A stretch of DNA of 51,038 nt from Saprospiraceae bacterium. Lineage in GTDB: Bacteria > Bacteroidota > Bacteroidia > Chitinophagales > Saprospiraceae. The position numbers and the translations under genes are program-made. The stretch is from contig JADKGI010000028.1 in assembly GCA_016722285.1 (NCBI GenBank), positions 1 to 51,038 of the forward strand. The letters are read 5' to 3'. Below the pieces are notes generated by a model that saw only the letters and a list, made by a program, of their open reading frames with translations, was not told where the DNA came from and ran no database searches. Every line of letters starts with the position of its first letter. Position 1 is the stretch's first letter. This document shows positions 1 to 11,088 of this stretch, in pieces.

Positions 1-3000
1 TTGATCAGAATGTTTATTGATTCTTTCATACTTTTACTCACCTCACCTGATACCCCCTGTTCCACATTGAGTTTGCCTGTTCATTAAGGACCCCTTTGTC
101 AAACATGTTGGATATTCGATTTTTACCATTAAATGTCATCGATTTAGATGCATTAAATCCTTTAATCATCTTCGGGTCAGCCTTGGCAGTGAGATCAGCT
201 GTTTTGATATTGGGATCATCTTTAAAATAGTAACAGGAAATTAAAATTTGTCACTGACATTGGAGCGTCCGTGAAACCGCCGAGACTGCAAACCATGAGG
301 ATACTTTTTACAGGAATTGATTTTTCAAATTTACCAAAATTATCACTGCTGGTAGCTGAAATCATCAATCTTACTCTACCAATGTAGTTAGGTATCGTGA
401 TAAAGTGATTTTTTTTCCACCTTTGAATATTTTGAATGATCCCTGGTGGATAGATAGCGGCTTGAACCGGTTAATCTCAGCAATGGCGTCCGGATTGTAG
501 GCATCACCACTCCTATTGATATAATACCTGCAAATTTACCTTTGAAAGAAGTTAATCAGATACTGGTAGATGTTCCAGGTTTTACCAGCAGGGGAGAAAC
601 TTCTTCCGTTAAAATGTTTCGCCGGGATCCGGGGTAGCAAACCAGTTAAATTGAGTAGTCCTTCATCAACCAAGAGTTAACGTATTCTAATGGCCTTCCC
701 TGACTTTCTGCAACGGTAAACAGAAGTGTCTTACCTGATTCTAAATTATCAGGAATACTTACTACGGGTTTAAGATCAAGTACAGAGCCATCCATTTTGA
801 TATGCCTGATCCCATAGAGCCTTAATGGCAGGTCATTTGACTCCTGTTTATATCTCTGCATTATGGTAGCGTGAATATATACATTAGGTGACCACTCCTC
901 ATTTGATTTTAGTTGCAGGATATTGTTATTTTAGCTACGAGTATATGCCAGCTTTGACTGATGATCCTATTTCCGCGCTCTACACTTACGAGTACTTTTG
1001 CGCCTGCGATATCGGGCATCATTACCTTGACGGTTTCGCTTCGGCTTTGTATGTATTCATCTGTTTGAAAATTCCCTACAATGATGGTTGGGCACCCGGA
1101 ATACTTTCCAAACCATCATACACAGTAAATAAGTTTGGGTCTTATGTCCTGAAGATTAATGGTCATCGTCATTTTGTACACGCACCTTTTGATAATGAAC
1201 CTTTTTGGCAAAAGTAATTTTACTTTTTCCGGTAATGGAAGTGCTTCCATTGTCCACATCCCGCCAGAATTCAGAATTGACAAAATTTCCAGATGATCTG
1301 AGTCTGTATTTGTATCCACCCACCAGGACTCAATATGTCGCTGTATCTGATAATTGACTGTATTTGGTGCTGTATTCACCTTTCCTTTATTGGTGGGATT
1401 GATTGGGGTAACTTCAATATTTTCAGCAAAGTATGATTGCCATTCCATCCTGAACCTTCTTTGCGTTTGGCCCCGAGAGACGTCCCAAAAGGATATCAAT
1501 ATCGTTTTCCCTTCTTTATTCAAGGTGCCACCTCCCGGCAATATGGGTTTCGGTTTCTATCGATACACTTATACGGGAGAATTGTAAGATTTAAACTCCT
1601 TTCCGGTAAACCTTTGCTGACCCTTTGGCAGTTTGTCTGCAGATCCAGAACATCAAAATTATTGTCCATGATATGATTGTCCATAACATCAAAATATAAT
1701 CTTTGTAATCTCTCCAAATGGTTGTGATATTTTCTGCCTTCTGTCGCTTTTTACTTTTGCATTGCGGGTCAAATCCAGTCAGATGTGTTTGCATTTTTAT
1801 GGTACCTGGAATTTTATCGTCATATATACGGTGTTTTTCTTCCATTTTGCAAATGAATATATTACTCAGCTGTGTTTGGCTTTATAGTTTCAATTCTGAT
1901 ATTTTTTGCGCACCAACATAGTTCGATCCTGAATATACAACGATAGACCAGTCTTTGCAGAAGGGATGTTGAAAGCGTAAAGTTATAAATCAATTTATTG
2001 TCCAGATTGAGTTGCTGTATCTGTTCACTGGTGATCATATTTTCAGGATTGTAAAACGTCATGACAATTGGCATTCCTGGGTAGGTTCGAATTCATTTTA
2101 TTGATCATCAGATCGACATAGATACCTCTCCCGGTCTCCATACATCTCGATCCGTATATGCATAAAATTCAGTTTCTGTTTCTGACCTTTCGCCGGCTAT
2201 ATCAAATTCGGTGAGTGTGTTGCTTTGATTTGCGTCAAGTACAAGATATGTCACCTGATTTGATTTTAGATATTTTAATACTGCACTCATCCCTTATGTT
2301 ATGGAATTCAGCAAATCCATCTAATGAGGTTATGGCAGAAGCCATTTTTCTGCCTGCAGGCTGTATAACGACAGAGATCTGCACTGCCCACGCTTGATAA
2401 ATCAAAAGTTTGCTAGGGCTATATATTAAGAATCTCCCGCTTTGTTGCTACTACAGAAAAGTCTGAACAAATAAAGATGCGGTGGATAGGCTCTCTGTTC
2501 ATATAGTATGCAAGCTTGCATGGATTTCCATTTTCTTCCATTTGTAATCTTCATAATAGACATAAGAGTCCTCATAGTAATTGCTCTGATGGTGAAAAAC
2601 CCATTTTGCCGGTATCCTGGAGTTGATTTATGTTTCTTTAGTTCTGTTCACCGGGATAGTTGTATTTTCAGGAACAAAATCCAGGCTAATATGGTGGATA
2701 CCGCCTGGATTTTTCGGGGATTCTTTGAGTGAGATCTATGCTACGAACCGTCCAGCCTTCATTATCATTGAGTCCTTCGTTAAGCGATACAACCTGATCA
2801 TACACCAGCTTTCCATACATCCGCAGATTGTAGTAATCAGCATAAGTCAGTGATTGCCATGCAGATAGTGATTTACGTTTTCCTGTTTTATTTCTCACTA
2901 CTATGCGCGATTTCAAGCGCGGGTTTTGACAGGAATTTTGAAAGTCACCTCTCAGATGGGGAAATAATTTCCATCACTGACGAATTGGGCATCAGGTTTA

Positions 3001-3958
3001 TCAAAAGCGAGACTGATTTCAAAAGACTGGTCAGAAACCAGGGTTTTACCTTTCTCAGATCTTATATTTTTTACTTAAAAAGTAATATTTGCTATATCCA
3101 CATTTCTTATTTCACCAAGAAATATGGTCAATGAATTTCCTTTAATATTGTAAGAAGTATTATCATTTTGAACTTTGAGCAGGCCCGTTAGATCAGCTTG
3201 CTTATTTAATTTTTGTGAAAAGTATATATTGAAAGTTTTGTCAGCAATATTGTGAAAACTGTGAATTACGTCAAATACAGCGGGTTGAAATCAAATAATG
3301 CTCTCACCTTTGACGTCTGCTCCGGCTTCTTTACCATCCCAGTTGATAACAGACTGCTTACCAAAACCATTTTTATATTTTAAGTCAACCAAAGATAGTC
3401 ATTTGGAATACGTTCAGCGATTTCTATCGTGGATGCATCAGTCTTAAAGCAAGACTTTAGCTGAATCGGATTCATTTTGTCTGCGTTTGACTCCAACCAC
3501 ATCGATACAGATCCATCGTCATTGAGAATAATACCTTCCCTTTCTACTCTCATATCTTGTGCAAAAGTCTTAATCTGATATTCGATATTGTCAAATTTTT
3601 TATTATCTATTGATTTGAGAGACAGTGATACATTATAAGTTTGTCCTGACTTAAGTGGGACACTCGGAGTAAAGGTCAGTATAGTATTGTTGGATAAGGT
3701 TATTTTCCCTTCAGCAGCAGGTGTGAGTGTGATGACTTTTTGAATGACTTCGTCGCTGATCTGCGTAGTCAATGGTTCTTTGAATACGTATTTAAGTTCA
3801 TCGGACGTAGAGATCATCCCTGCAGTAGCTGCCCATGAAGTATCTGTCGAGCAATTCCTGATCTTTTGATGCATCGAGGAGCGCACTGTTGTCTTTTTTG
3901 GATGTGCAGGATAAGGATATGAAATGATGGAGAGTAATGCGAAGATTTGGTTTTTCAT
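1..3958 (-). pseudogene. Alpha-2-macroglobulin family lipoprotein, multiply frameshifted, C-terminus outside window
   Basis: Bacterial alpha-2-macroglobulins are large periplasmic or outer-membrane-anchored protease traps. Reading leftward from an ATG at 3956-3958, the first 190 codons give an N-terminal Ig-like (Big_5 type) segment. A neighbouring frame near the start gives a lipobox-like LSCTS, so the native protein was probably a lipoprotein. Further left, in alternating frames, are a macroglobulin MG2 signature (YTDRDVWRPGE, about 2150), a PGGG segment (about 1530), a VLVSVE-type segment (about 1000) and a segment ending in LPLRLYGI (about 800) that precedes the bait and thioester half. 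At least ten frame changes occur over 3.9 kb, with little evidence of missing blocks. Family members are usually 1,800-2,000 residues, so the C-terminal half lies beyond position 1. The family call is firm. Whether the gene is dead or only badly sequenced is not settled. Confidence 0.8.
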
Positions 3959-4252
3959 TTCGGGTCAATTTTGAACCAAAGATAATGTAAATGCACTGCG
4001 AACCACTTCAAAAATAAAATATATTTTGTGATCAGATTTAGGATTTTTTTATATTTTAAAAATTTTGAGCCGATCATAATTAAATCATGAACTATAGCAC
4101 TTAAAGGATTTTATGGATTGAGAATAAAGGGTTAGTACTACTCTCTAAAAATGAAATATGTGCCGCTGGATACATTTCGAAGCACATATTTCAAGCGAAC
4201 AGGATTTAGCAATATGCTATGCAGTTACTTTTATAATAGTAGAGGGGCTAAA

Positions 4253-4594
4253 TTAAGCTGATCTGGCGATTTTATAAAAATCATTGACTATGATTTCTGT
4301 CACATACTTAGTTGCTCCTTCTTTATCTGTGTAGGATCTGCTGGTTAACTTGCCATGTATGGCAACTTCGTTTCCTTTGCGATAGACTCAGCCATGAGTT
4401 CTGCAGTTTTGCCCCAGGCTACGAGTTGTGCCATTCTGTTTGCTTTTACTTTTTTCACCTTTGTTATTGGTATAATAATCATTTGTGGCGATCACCATGG
4501 ATGCCTTTTTATTGCCATTGTCAAATGTGGAAAGGACGATGTCTTTGCCTATATTGCCGATGAGTTGTACTGAATTTTTAAGTGAATTTGTCAT
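4253..4594 (-). pseudogene. ssb: Single-stranded DNA-binding protein (OB fold), two frameshifts
   Basis: SSB coats single-stranded DNA during replication and repair. The ATG at 4592-4594 opens an OB-fold N-terminus (NSVQLIGNIGKD, then NKKASMVIATNDYYTN) like that of the neighbouring gene at 4841-5179. The frame is lost in a run of six A near 4445, where five A restores GEKVKANRMAQLVAWGKTAE. It is lost again near 4376, where GG in place of GGG breaks IAKGNEVAIHGKL. With both corrected, the protein reads on to KIARSA and stops at 4253, about 113 residues. It lacks the usual acidic C-terminal tail, as does its neighbour. Both breaks are homopolymer length changes, so sequencing error is the simplest explanation. 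Confidence 0.8.
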
Positions 4595-4620
4595 GTTAAT
4601 TATATTTTTAAATGTTATTT

Positions 4621-4722
4621 GAATTATGAAATACGAAATACGAAATACGAAATACGAAATGCGAATTATGAAATTACGAAATACGAATTATGAAATATGA
4701 AATACGAATTTTGAAATGCTGA
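4621..4722. repeat. Degenerate tandem heptamer repeat (ACGAAAT-like)
   Basis: About a dozen copies of a 7-bp unit close to ACGAAAT, with ATGAAAT and ACGAATT variants, run through the gap between the two SSB genes. The first five copies are nearly identical and later ones drift. The array would lie in the leader of the left-hand SSB gene. It has no spacers and is not CRISPR. Confidence 0.8.
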
Positions 4723-4840
4723 ATGATATCTAGTGAAACATTTATTGAAATTGTCAATAGATACAAATGCATCTGTTTCGATATCATCCAACATTTTGCT
4801 CAACTATGTTTTTAAAAAGGAACCGCTTCTACCGGAGAAT

Positions 4841-5179
4841 CTACTTTTTTTCCGATGATAAAAAGTCACTGGCAACCACTTCGGTAATGTATTTCACAGT
4901 TCCATTGCTATCTGTGTATGTCCTGTTACAGAGTTTGCCATAAATTGAAATTTCACTTCCTTTTTTAACAGATGAGGCGAGATCTTCGGCGGTCTTTCCC
5001 CATGCTACAATTTTATGCCATTCTGTTTGTTTTACTTTTTCACCACTTTTATTGGTGTAAAATTCGTTTGTGGCCAGAATGAAAGAGGCTTTCTTATTGC
5101 CATTTTCAAATGATGTCAGCGCTACATCTTTTCCTGCGTTGCCTACCAGCTGTACTGTGTTTTTAATGTTGTTATTCAT
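4841..5179 (-). CDS. ssb: Single-stranded DNA-binding protein
   Basis: An intact 112-residue SSB. It has an OB-fold core with NTVQLVGNAGKDVALTSF at the start, then NKKASFILATNEFY, the conserved EWHKIVAWGKTAEDLAS segment, and YGKLCNRTYTD leading into TEVVASDFL. It is short for a replicative SSB (usually 140-180 residues with a flexible tail and an acidic DDDIPF-like end) and stops at SSEKK, so the partner-binding tail is absent. That suggests an accessory or mobile-element-type SSB rather than the housekeeping copy (inference). The second copy at 4253-4594 lies downstream in the same direction, so the two are probably a tandem duplication. Confidence 0.9.
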   Translation of the reverse strand: MNNNIKNTVQLVGNAGKDVALTSFENGNKKASFILATNEFYTNKSGEKVKQTEWHKIVAWGKTAEDLASSVKKGSEISIYGKLCNRTYTDSNGTVKYITEVVASDFLSSEKK

Positions 5180-5373
5180 GATTAAAAATATTTGTGTCCG
5201 TGATATGCTTGTTTAGTTTATTTGTATATCCAGGACGGGTGAAACAAAAATCTGATCTTTCGATCGGTTGACAATGCAAAGATGTGGGGCTTCTAAATTC
5301 AGATTCGTTTAATATACGAGTAAATACGTTTGTAAACGTAACTATATGAATACAAACTATATAAATATATGTA

Positions 5374-5405
5374 TATCAGATGATTATGAATTTTATCATC
5401 TGATA
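5374..5405. other. Perfect 11-bp palindrome
   Basis: TATCAGATGAT at 5374-5384 is followed, after a 10-base loop, by its exact reverse complement at 5395-5405, then by a T-rich stretch. It sits between the leftward SSB and the rightward GMC oxidoreductase genes, where no transcript should need to end. It could be an operator or a structured leader. Apart from it, 5180-5776 shows only AT-rich sequence and no gene. Confidence 0.5.
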
Positions 5406-5776
5406 AATATTTTTACTTTTTAAAAATATTTTTTAGGCTATTTTTACAATGCCAATCATATCCATTTATTTAGTGAAACATCTTCAAAAAGTTTTAAAGA
5501 TTTATACATTTTGATGCGGTAAAGGCGCAGTGTATATTAAAGAAGCTGATACCATAAGCAAATTCAATTTGCAACCATTTTTAATAAGTAATAATTTAAT
5601 TTGAAGGATACATTAGCTATTAATTTGTAATGAAATGAGAATCAAAGATTTTGCATTATTCTTATCTATGGAAAGCATATACCTAAATAATAACTATAAA
5701 ATTCTGTTATATTTTAGTGTTTATTATCTTTATTGCTTTTAATCATTTTTTCAAAACAAAGAGACATTTGAGCCAG

Positions 5777-7540
5777 ATGAGTGATTCAATATACATCAGT
5801 ACAAAAGCAAAAGATCAACATACTTTTGATGCCATTGTAGTCGGGAGTGGTATAAGTGGTGGGTGGGCTGCCAAAGAGTTGACAGAGAAGGGATTGAAAG
5901 TACTTATCATAGAGCGTGGGGGAAAACATGAGCATATCAAAGATTATAAAACAGCATCCCTCAACCCTTGGGAACTTGAGCATCGCGGGATGACAACACA
6001 AAAGCAACGGGAAGATTTTCCGGTAATTCATCGTGGATGGGCAGCAAGTGAGGTAGTAATGGATGCGTGGACAAATGAGTTAGACTCACCCTATACTGAG
6101 ATAAAACCATTTACCTGGTGGCGCAGCTATCGGATGGGAGGAAGGAGTGTTCTTTGGGGAAGGCAGAGTTACCGGTGGAGTGAGATGGACTTCGATGCCA
6201 ATGCCAGGGACGGGATTGCTGTAGATTGGCCTATCAGATACAAAGATATTGCACCCTGGTATGATAAAGTTGAGAAATTTATTGGAGTAAGCGGATCAAA
6301 AGAAGGTCTTCCTCAACTGCCGGACGGGGCTTTTCAACCTGCCATGGACCTCAATATTGTGGAAAAAGATGCAGCGGGCAAAATTAATAAACATTTTAAG
6401 GGTAGCCGACACTTATTCATAGGCAGGGTAGCAAATCTTACATCCAATCTTCCTGATAGGAACAAATGCCAATACCGTAACAGATGTTGGGAGGGATGTC
6501 CATACGGCGGATATTTCAGCACTCAGTCATCAACTTTGCCTGCAGCTATGGCAACTGGTAATCTGTCCATCATAACAGACGCCATTGCTACCAGAATTCT
6601 CTATGATAAAGATACCAAAAAAGCAACAGGAGTAGAAATCAAGGATACAGCTGATAATAATACCTACACATTCAACAGTAAAATTGTCTTTGTATGTGCT
6701 TCATCGCTCAACAGTACCTGGTTGCTTATGAACTCTGCCACAGACATTTGGACCGATGGACTTGGATCAAGCAGTGGCGAACTTGGCCACAATGTAATGG
6801 ATCATCATTACAATTTGGGTGCCAGTGGAAAAATCGAAGGTTTTGATGACTTCTACACTTACGGACGACGTCCTAATGGATTCTATATCCCGAGATTTGT
6901 GAATCTGAATGGTGATAAACGGGATTACATCAGGGGATTTGGTTATCAGGGTGCCGCAAGTAGAGAAGGTTGGCAGAGGGATGTTGCCGAGTTGAACATA
7001 GGAAAGGACCTTAAGGAAACACTGAGTACACCTGGATCCTGGAGCATAGGCGGCGGCGGCTTTGGGGAAATCCTACCATATCATGATAACCGTATCATGC
7101 TCGATAAGCGGTATTATGATGCAGCAGGAAATGTAGTTACCGATCCATCTAAAGGCAAACAAAAAACAGACAAATGGGGCCTTCCCATCCTGGCGATGGA
7201 TGCTGAGCTTCGGGAAAATGAAATGAAAATGCGCAAAGACATCGTAGAGGAGATGAAAATCATGCTCGAAGTGGCAGGAGCCAAGGACATCAAAACATGG
7301 GATAGCGGTCATAATATTGGTCACGGTATCCATGAGATGGGCACTGCCAGAATGGGTCGGGATCCCAAAACATCAGTTCTTAATGGATATAATCAGGTAT
7401 GGGATGCGACCAATGTATTTGTGACAGACGGAGCCTGTATGACCAGCAGTGCATGTCAAAATCCTTCACTGACCTATATGGCATTGACTGCAAGAGCAGT
7501 AGCATACGCTGTAAGTGAACTTAATAAAAGAAATATTTAA
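5777..7540 (+). CDS. GMC family FAD-dependent oxidoreductase
   Basis: Glucose-methanol-choline type flavoprotein oxidising an alcohol or sugar hydroxyl. The substrate cannot be told from sequence. The FAD-binding Rossmann motif VVGSGISGG lies about residues 20-30, followed by GLKVLIIERGG. The C-terminal active-site region carries GHGIHEMGTARMG (His near residue 515) and ends with FVTDGACMTSSACQNPSLTYMALTARA, the usual flavin-contacting tail. An in-frame GTG 60 bases upstream would add 20 residues. I prefer the ATG at 5777 (MSDSIYIS) because the extension looks like untranslated AT-rich leader. The gene downstream (16-base gap) is a gluconate 2-dehydrogenase subunit 3 homologue, and this pairing is common in Bacteroidota, where the two likely form a periplasmic dehydrogenase complex. 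Confidence 0.88.
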   Translation: MSDSIYISTKAKDQHTFDAIVVGSGISGGWAAKELTEKGLKVLIIERGGKHEHIKDYKTASLNPWELEHRGMTTQKQREDFPVIHRGWAASEVVMDAWTNELDSPYTEIKPFTWWRSYRMGGRSVLWGRQSYRWSEMDFDANARDGIAVDWPIRYKDIAPWYDKVEKFIGVSGSKEGLPQLPDGAFQPAMDLNIVEKDAAGKINKHFKGSRHLFIGRVANLTSNLPDRNKCQYRNRCWEGCPYGGYFSTQSSTLPAAMATGNLSIITDAIATRILYDKDTKKATGVEIKDTADNNTYTFNSKIVFVCASSLNSTWLLMNSATDIWTDGLGSSSGELGHNVMDHHYNLGASGKIEGFDDFYTYGRRPNGFYIPRFVNLNGDKRDYIRGFGYQGAASREGWQRDVAELNIGKDLKETLSTPGSWSIGGGGFGEILPYHDNRIMLDKRYYDAAGNVVTDPSKGKQKTDKWGLPILAMDAELRENEMKMRKDIVEEMKIMLEVAGAKDIKTWDSGHNIGHGIHEMGTARMGRDPKTSVLNGYNQVWDATNVFVTDGACMTSSACQNPSLTYMALTARAVAYAVSELNKRNI

Positions 7541-7555
7541 TAAAATTCGGAATCA

Positions 7556-8128
7556 ATGGACAGAAGAACTATAATCAAGCAAATTTCGATCATGACGGGT
7601 GTTGCCTTTGTCGGTGGAGAAGTATTCTTAAACTCAGGATGTAAACCCGAAGGGGGAAATCAAAGCGGCGAATTATTCTCACCTGCTCAGATCACGCTGC
7701 TCGATGAGATCGGAGAGACCATTCTGCCCACAACAGATACACCGGGAGCAAAATCTGTCCAAATTGGCAATTTTATGCAAAAAATGGTCCGTGATTGTTA
7801 CAATTCTGTGGAACAATCTATATTTGTAAATGGATTGAAAGAAATTGCCAGTACGTTTGAAAAGAAATATGGAAAATCATTTTTGAACGCAAAACCGGAT
7901 GAGAGAAGGTTTTTGAATGATATTAATGCCCAGGCTAATAATAATAAAAAAACCAAAATGAAAAATGAAACCCAACATTACTTCATTATGATGAAGCAAC
8001 TAACTATCCTTGGTTACTTCTCTTCGGAAACCGGGTGCACCCAAGCATTAAACTATATAGCAGTACCTACAAAATATAATGGGAGTTATCCGTATAAAAA
8101 AGGGGACAAAGCCTGGGCGCTGAATTAA
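7556..8128 (+). CDS. Gluconate 2-dehydrogenase subunit 3 family protein
   Basis: Small partner of the upstream GMC oxidoreductase. The N-terminus (MDRRTIIKQISIMTGVAFVGG) is a Tat-like signal with an RR pair and a hydrophobic stretch, and NSGCKPEGG just after offers a possible lipobox cysteine. The mature part shows LFSPAQITLLDEIGETILPTTDTPGA, the hallmark opening of this family. Length (190 residues) is normal. In characterised gluconate and related dehydrogenases, subunit 3 accompanies the flavoprotein on the outer face of the membrane. Transport of this folded pair through Tat is an inference from the signal. Confidence 0.88.
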   Translation: MDRRTIIKQISIMTGVAFVGGEVFLNSGCKPEGGNQSGELFSPAQITLLDEIGETILPTTDTPGAKSVQIGNFMQKMVRDCYNSVEQSIFVNGLKEIASTFEKKYGKSFLNAKPDERRFLNDINAQANNNKKTKMKNETQHYFIMMKQLTILGYFSSETGCTQALNYIAVPTKYNGSYPYKKGDKAWALN

Positions 8129-8207
8129 AATGTTATCATTATTCACTCAATATCCAAACTGAAAAAACCAAGTTAATACTATTATTGCCATAAACTAATT
8201 AAGACAA

Positions 8208-10533
8208 ATGAAACTGTACCTGAGCATCCTAATTTTTTCATATACTTTTATCATTTCAGCCCAATCACTTAAGTTGGAAGATATAATGAAGGGCGACGAA
8301 TTCATCGGCCAGCAACCGACAGGCCATAAATGGTCTCCAGATGGAGAGACCATCTATTTTAACTGGAATCCTTCGAATGCCCTGGGATCCAGTCCATTTT
8401 TCTGGAAGGAGGGTATGGAAAAGCCTGCTTTACTCCCTGATGACCAGAAGTTTTTAATGGACATACCATCTGACGACCAAAAAGATCAGGAAACCGTATA
8501 TTATATCAAAAGCGGCAGCATATACAGTTTTGACAGAAAATCCAATACTTCTAAAAAGGTATTTGTTACTTCTGAAAGATTATCCGGCCTCATAAGAGGT
8601 GTCGATCCTGATATTTTATTTTTCAGAAAGGAAGATAACCTGTATAAATTCAATATTAGAGAAGCGTCACTCATCCAGATAACCAATCTTAAAAAATCCA
8701 AAAAGACGGAGAAGCCGGCAAAGGAAAACTTCCTTTCAAATCAACAGAAGGAACTGTTTGCTTTCATCCGTGAGAAGGATGCCCAGAAAGACTGGACAGA
8801 TAAGCGAATTGCAGAAAATAAAGATTTCTTTCCGAAAGAGTATAATTATGACCCACTCAACCTGAATTTTCTGACCCCGTCGCCTGATGGCAAATATGTT
8901 TGTTTTGGGTTATCAGAATCTCCTGAACCAAAACCTACTAGAGTGGAGCAGTTCATTACGTCTGATGGATTTACAAACAGTGAAAATGCGAGGGAGAAAG
9001 TATCCATCAATAATCTGGGAAAGTATAAATACGGTATCTATAGTACGGAGATGGACTCTTTCTATACACTGGATTTTTCTGGATTGACAGGTATCAAAGA
9101 GCTTCCTGAATATTACAAAGAATATAGCCAGCTCAAGGATAAGGAGAAAACTCCGAAGATGGTCAGATCGGGGCAGCCAATATTTAATAAGTCAGGATCA
9201 TTGGTCGTGATGGATTTAAAAGCCTTGAAAATAAAGACAGGTGGCTGGTCAGCCTTGAGCTTATGTCAGGTAAGATAACGGAGCGCGACCATCAGCATGA
9301 TGAAGCGTGGATCGGTGGACCCGGAGTAGGATTTTTCAGAGGTACATTGGGTTTTCTACCTGATGACCACACCCTTTATTTCCAATCTGAGGAGAGTGGA
9401 TTTTCTCATTTATATTCACTTGATGTGCTTACCGGTCATAAAAAGCCCTGACTACAGGCAAGTGGGAAGTACGGGATGTCTCTCTCCAATGATGGAAATT
9501 CTTTTATCTAACCACCAATACCACACATCCCGGAAACAGAGAATTTTATAAGCTAGATATTGTATCAGGAACCATGACAGGTATTCTCATGCATGATGGA
9601 GCCCATGAAGTGGTGCTCTCGCCTGATGAAACTAAGCTACTCGTAAGATACTCATATAAAAACAAGCCCTGGGACCTTTATACAGCCGAAAACAAGCCTG
9701 ATGCTGCGCTCAGACAAATTACCTACTCCACAACGGAAGCCTTCAATAAATATGCATGGAGAAAACCTGAAGTAGTTACTTTTGCTGCAACTGATGGTCA
9801 GAAAGTTTATGCCCGAATTTACGAACCTGCCAAAGGAAAGAAAAATAAGGCAGCGATCATATTTGTACACGGCGCCGGATATCTGCAGAATGCACACAAC
9901 CACTGGAGCAGCTATATGCGGGAGTATATGTTTAATAATCTAATGGCCGACAAGGGATATACCATCCTGGATATAGACTATCGGGGCAGTGATGGCTATG
10001 GTCGTGATGTGCGCACAGGCATATACAGGCATATGGGAGGACTGGATTTGTCTGATCAGCTGGATGGTATAAAATACCTTGTGGACAAATATGGCATCGA
10101 TCCAAAAAGAGTAGGCATGTATGGTGGATCATATGGTGGATTCATCACCCTGATGGCATTGCTGACCAAACCGGGAACCATCAAAGCGGGTGCGGGACTA
10201 AGGTCAGTGACAGACTGGGCTCATTATAATCACGGCTATACATCCAATATTCTGAACTTTCCTGAGACAGATTCTATCGCTTACAGGAGGAGTTCTCCGA
10301 TCTATTTTGCTGAAAACCTGCAAGACAAACTCCTGATGCTTCATGGCATGGTAGATGACAATGTCCAGTTTCAGGATATCGTGCGGCTCACCCAGAGATT
10401 TATAGAACTCGGTAAGAAAGGCTGGGATCTGGCCGTATTTCCGGTAGAGTCGCATGGTTTTGTAAAGTCGTATTCCTGGACAGATGAGTACAGGCGGATG
10501 ATGGATCTCTTTGATAAAGAGCTAAAGAAGTAG
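8208..10533 (+). pseudogene. S9 family prolyl oligopeptidase-like peptidase, three frameshifts
   Basis: Serine peptidase with a beta-propeller N-terminal half and an alpha/beta hydrolase C-terminal half, exported by a signal peptide (MKLYLSILIFSYTFIISAQS). The propeller repeats show WSPDG-type blades. The catalytic domain keeps FVHGAG, the nucleophile elbow GGSYGG (about 10130), the Asp in MVDDNVQ (about 10350) and the His in ESHGF (about 10452). The frame breaks near 9230 (A run), 9448 (A run, GHKK to ALTTGKW) and 9507 (T run, NSFYLTTN). Adding one base at each homopolymer restores one continuous protein of about 775 residues with no other stop. The intact paralogue at 35901-37973 is only distantly similar. 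Sequencing error is more likely than decay. Confidence 0.85.
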
Positions 10534-10605
10534 TATCATCTGCCATTAAAAGTCCTTTTGATGACACAGATATTTACAAACAAAAACCTAGATTTTTATG
10601 CGATA

Positions 10606-10627
10606 TATACGAAGGTTTATTCGTATA
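10606..10627. other. Hairpin at left edge of cassette region
   Basis: TATACGAA (10606-10613) and TTCGTATA (10620-10627) form a perfect 8-bp stem with a 6-base loop. It lies between the end of the S9 peptidase and the first GTTGGCA core site at 10635. It could be a weak terminator (only a short A-rich tail follows on this strand) or part of a degenerate recombination site. Confidence 0.45.
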
Positions 10628-10651
10628 GAAAAACGTTGGCACTCATTTTAA

Positions 10652-11086
10652 ATGACAACGAAAATGGAACAAGACCTAAATAGATTTATTAAAGCACAGG
10701 AAAACTCTTATGAAGAAGCTCTTTCTGAAATAAAATCAGGAAGAAAAAGAAGTCATTGGATGTGGTACATATTCCCGCAATTTAAAGGGTTGGGCTTTAG
10801 CGAGTCATCAAAATATTATTCAATTAAGGACTTAGATGAAGCTAAAAGTTATTTAAACCATCCAATTTTGGGAGAAAGACTAAAATTAATAACAAATGAA
10901 CTTTTAGCCCTTAATGAGAATAATGCAAATAAAGTGTTTGGAAGTCCTGATGACTTAAAGCTAAAATCGAGTATGACATTATTTGCAGCAATTAACACAT
11001 CGGAAGAAAATATTTTTAATGCTGTGTTAGATAAATATTTCAATGGACAAACTGATAATAAAACTTTAACCTTAATAAAAGAATAA
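10652..11086 (+). CDS. DUF1810 family protein
   Basis: A 144-residue cytoplasmic protein of the DUF1810 family. The diagnostic block is near the N-terminus: DLNRFIKAQENSYEEAL, then SHWMWYIFPQFKGLGFS, followed by YSIKDLDEAKSYLNHPILGERL and SPDDLKLKSSMTLF. These are the conserved WMWYIFPQ and S.MTLF motifs of the family. Molecular function is not established for the family. The ATG at 10652 lies 17 bases after a GTTGGCA core site, the usual short leader of an integron cassette. An alternative ATG at 10664 (MEQD) is possible. The next gene starts 2 bases after the stop, so the two are co-transcribed. Confidence 0.88.
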   Translation: MTTKMEQDLNRFIKAQENSYEEALSEIKSGRKRSHWMWYIFPQFKGLGFSESSKYYSIKDLDEAKSYLNHPILGERLKLITNELLALNENNANKVFGSPDDLKLKSSMTLFAAINTSEENIFNAVLDKYFNGQTDNKTLTLIKE

Positions 11087-11088
11087 AT

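Noticed and set aside
888..3134. Plus-strand open frames over the left end
   Set aside because: They lie antisense to the alpha-2-macroglobulin motifs, have no family features and no start context. They are shadows of the broken gene.
4621..4722. CRISPR array
   Set aside because: The repeat is a contiguous 7-bp unit with no spacers and no cas genes nearby.
10606..10627. Rho-independent terminator of the S9 peptidase
   Set aside because: A perfect stem is present but the following tract is A-rich rather than T-rich on the coding strand, so the call is kept as a hairpin only.
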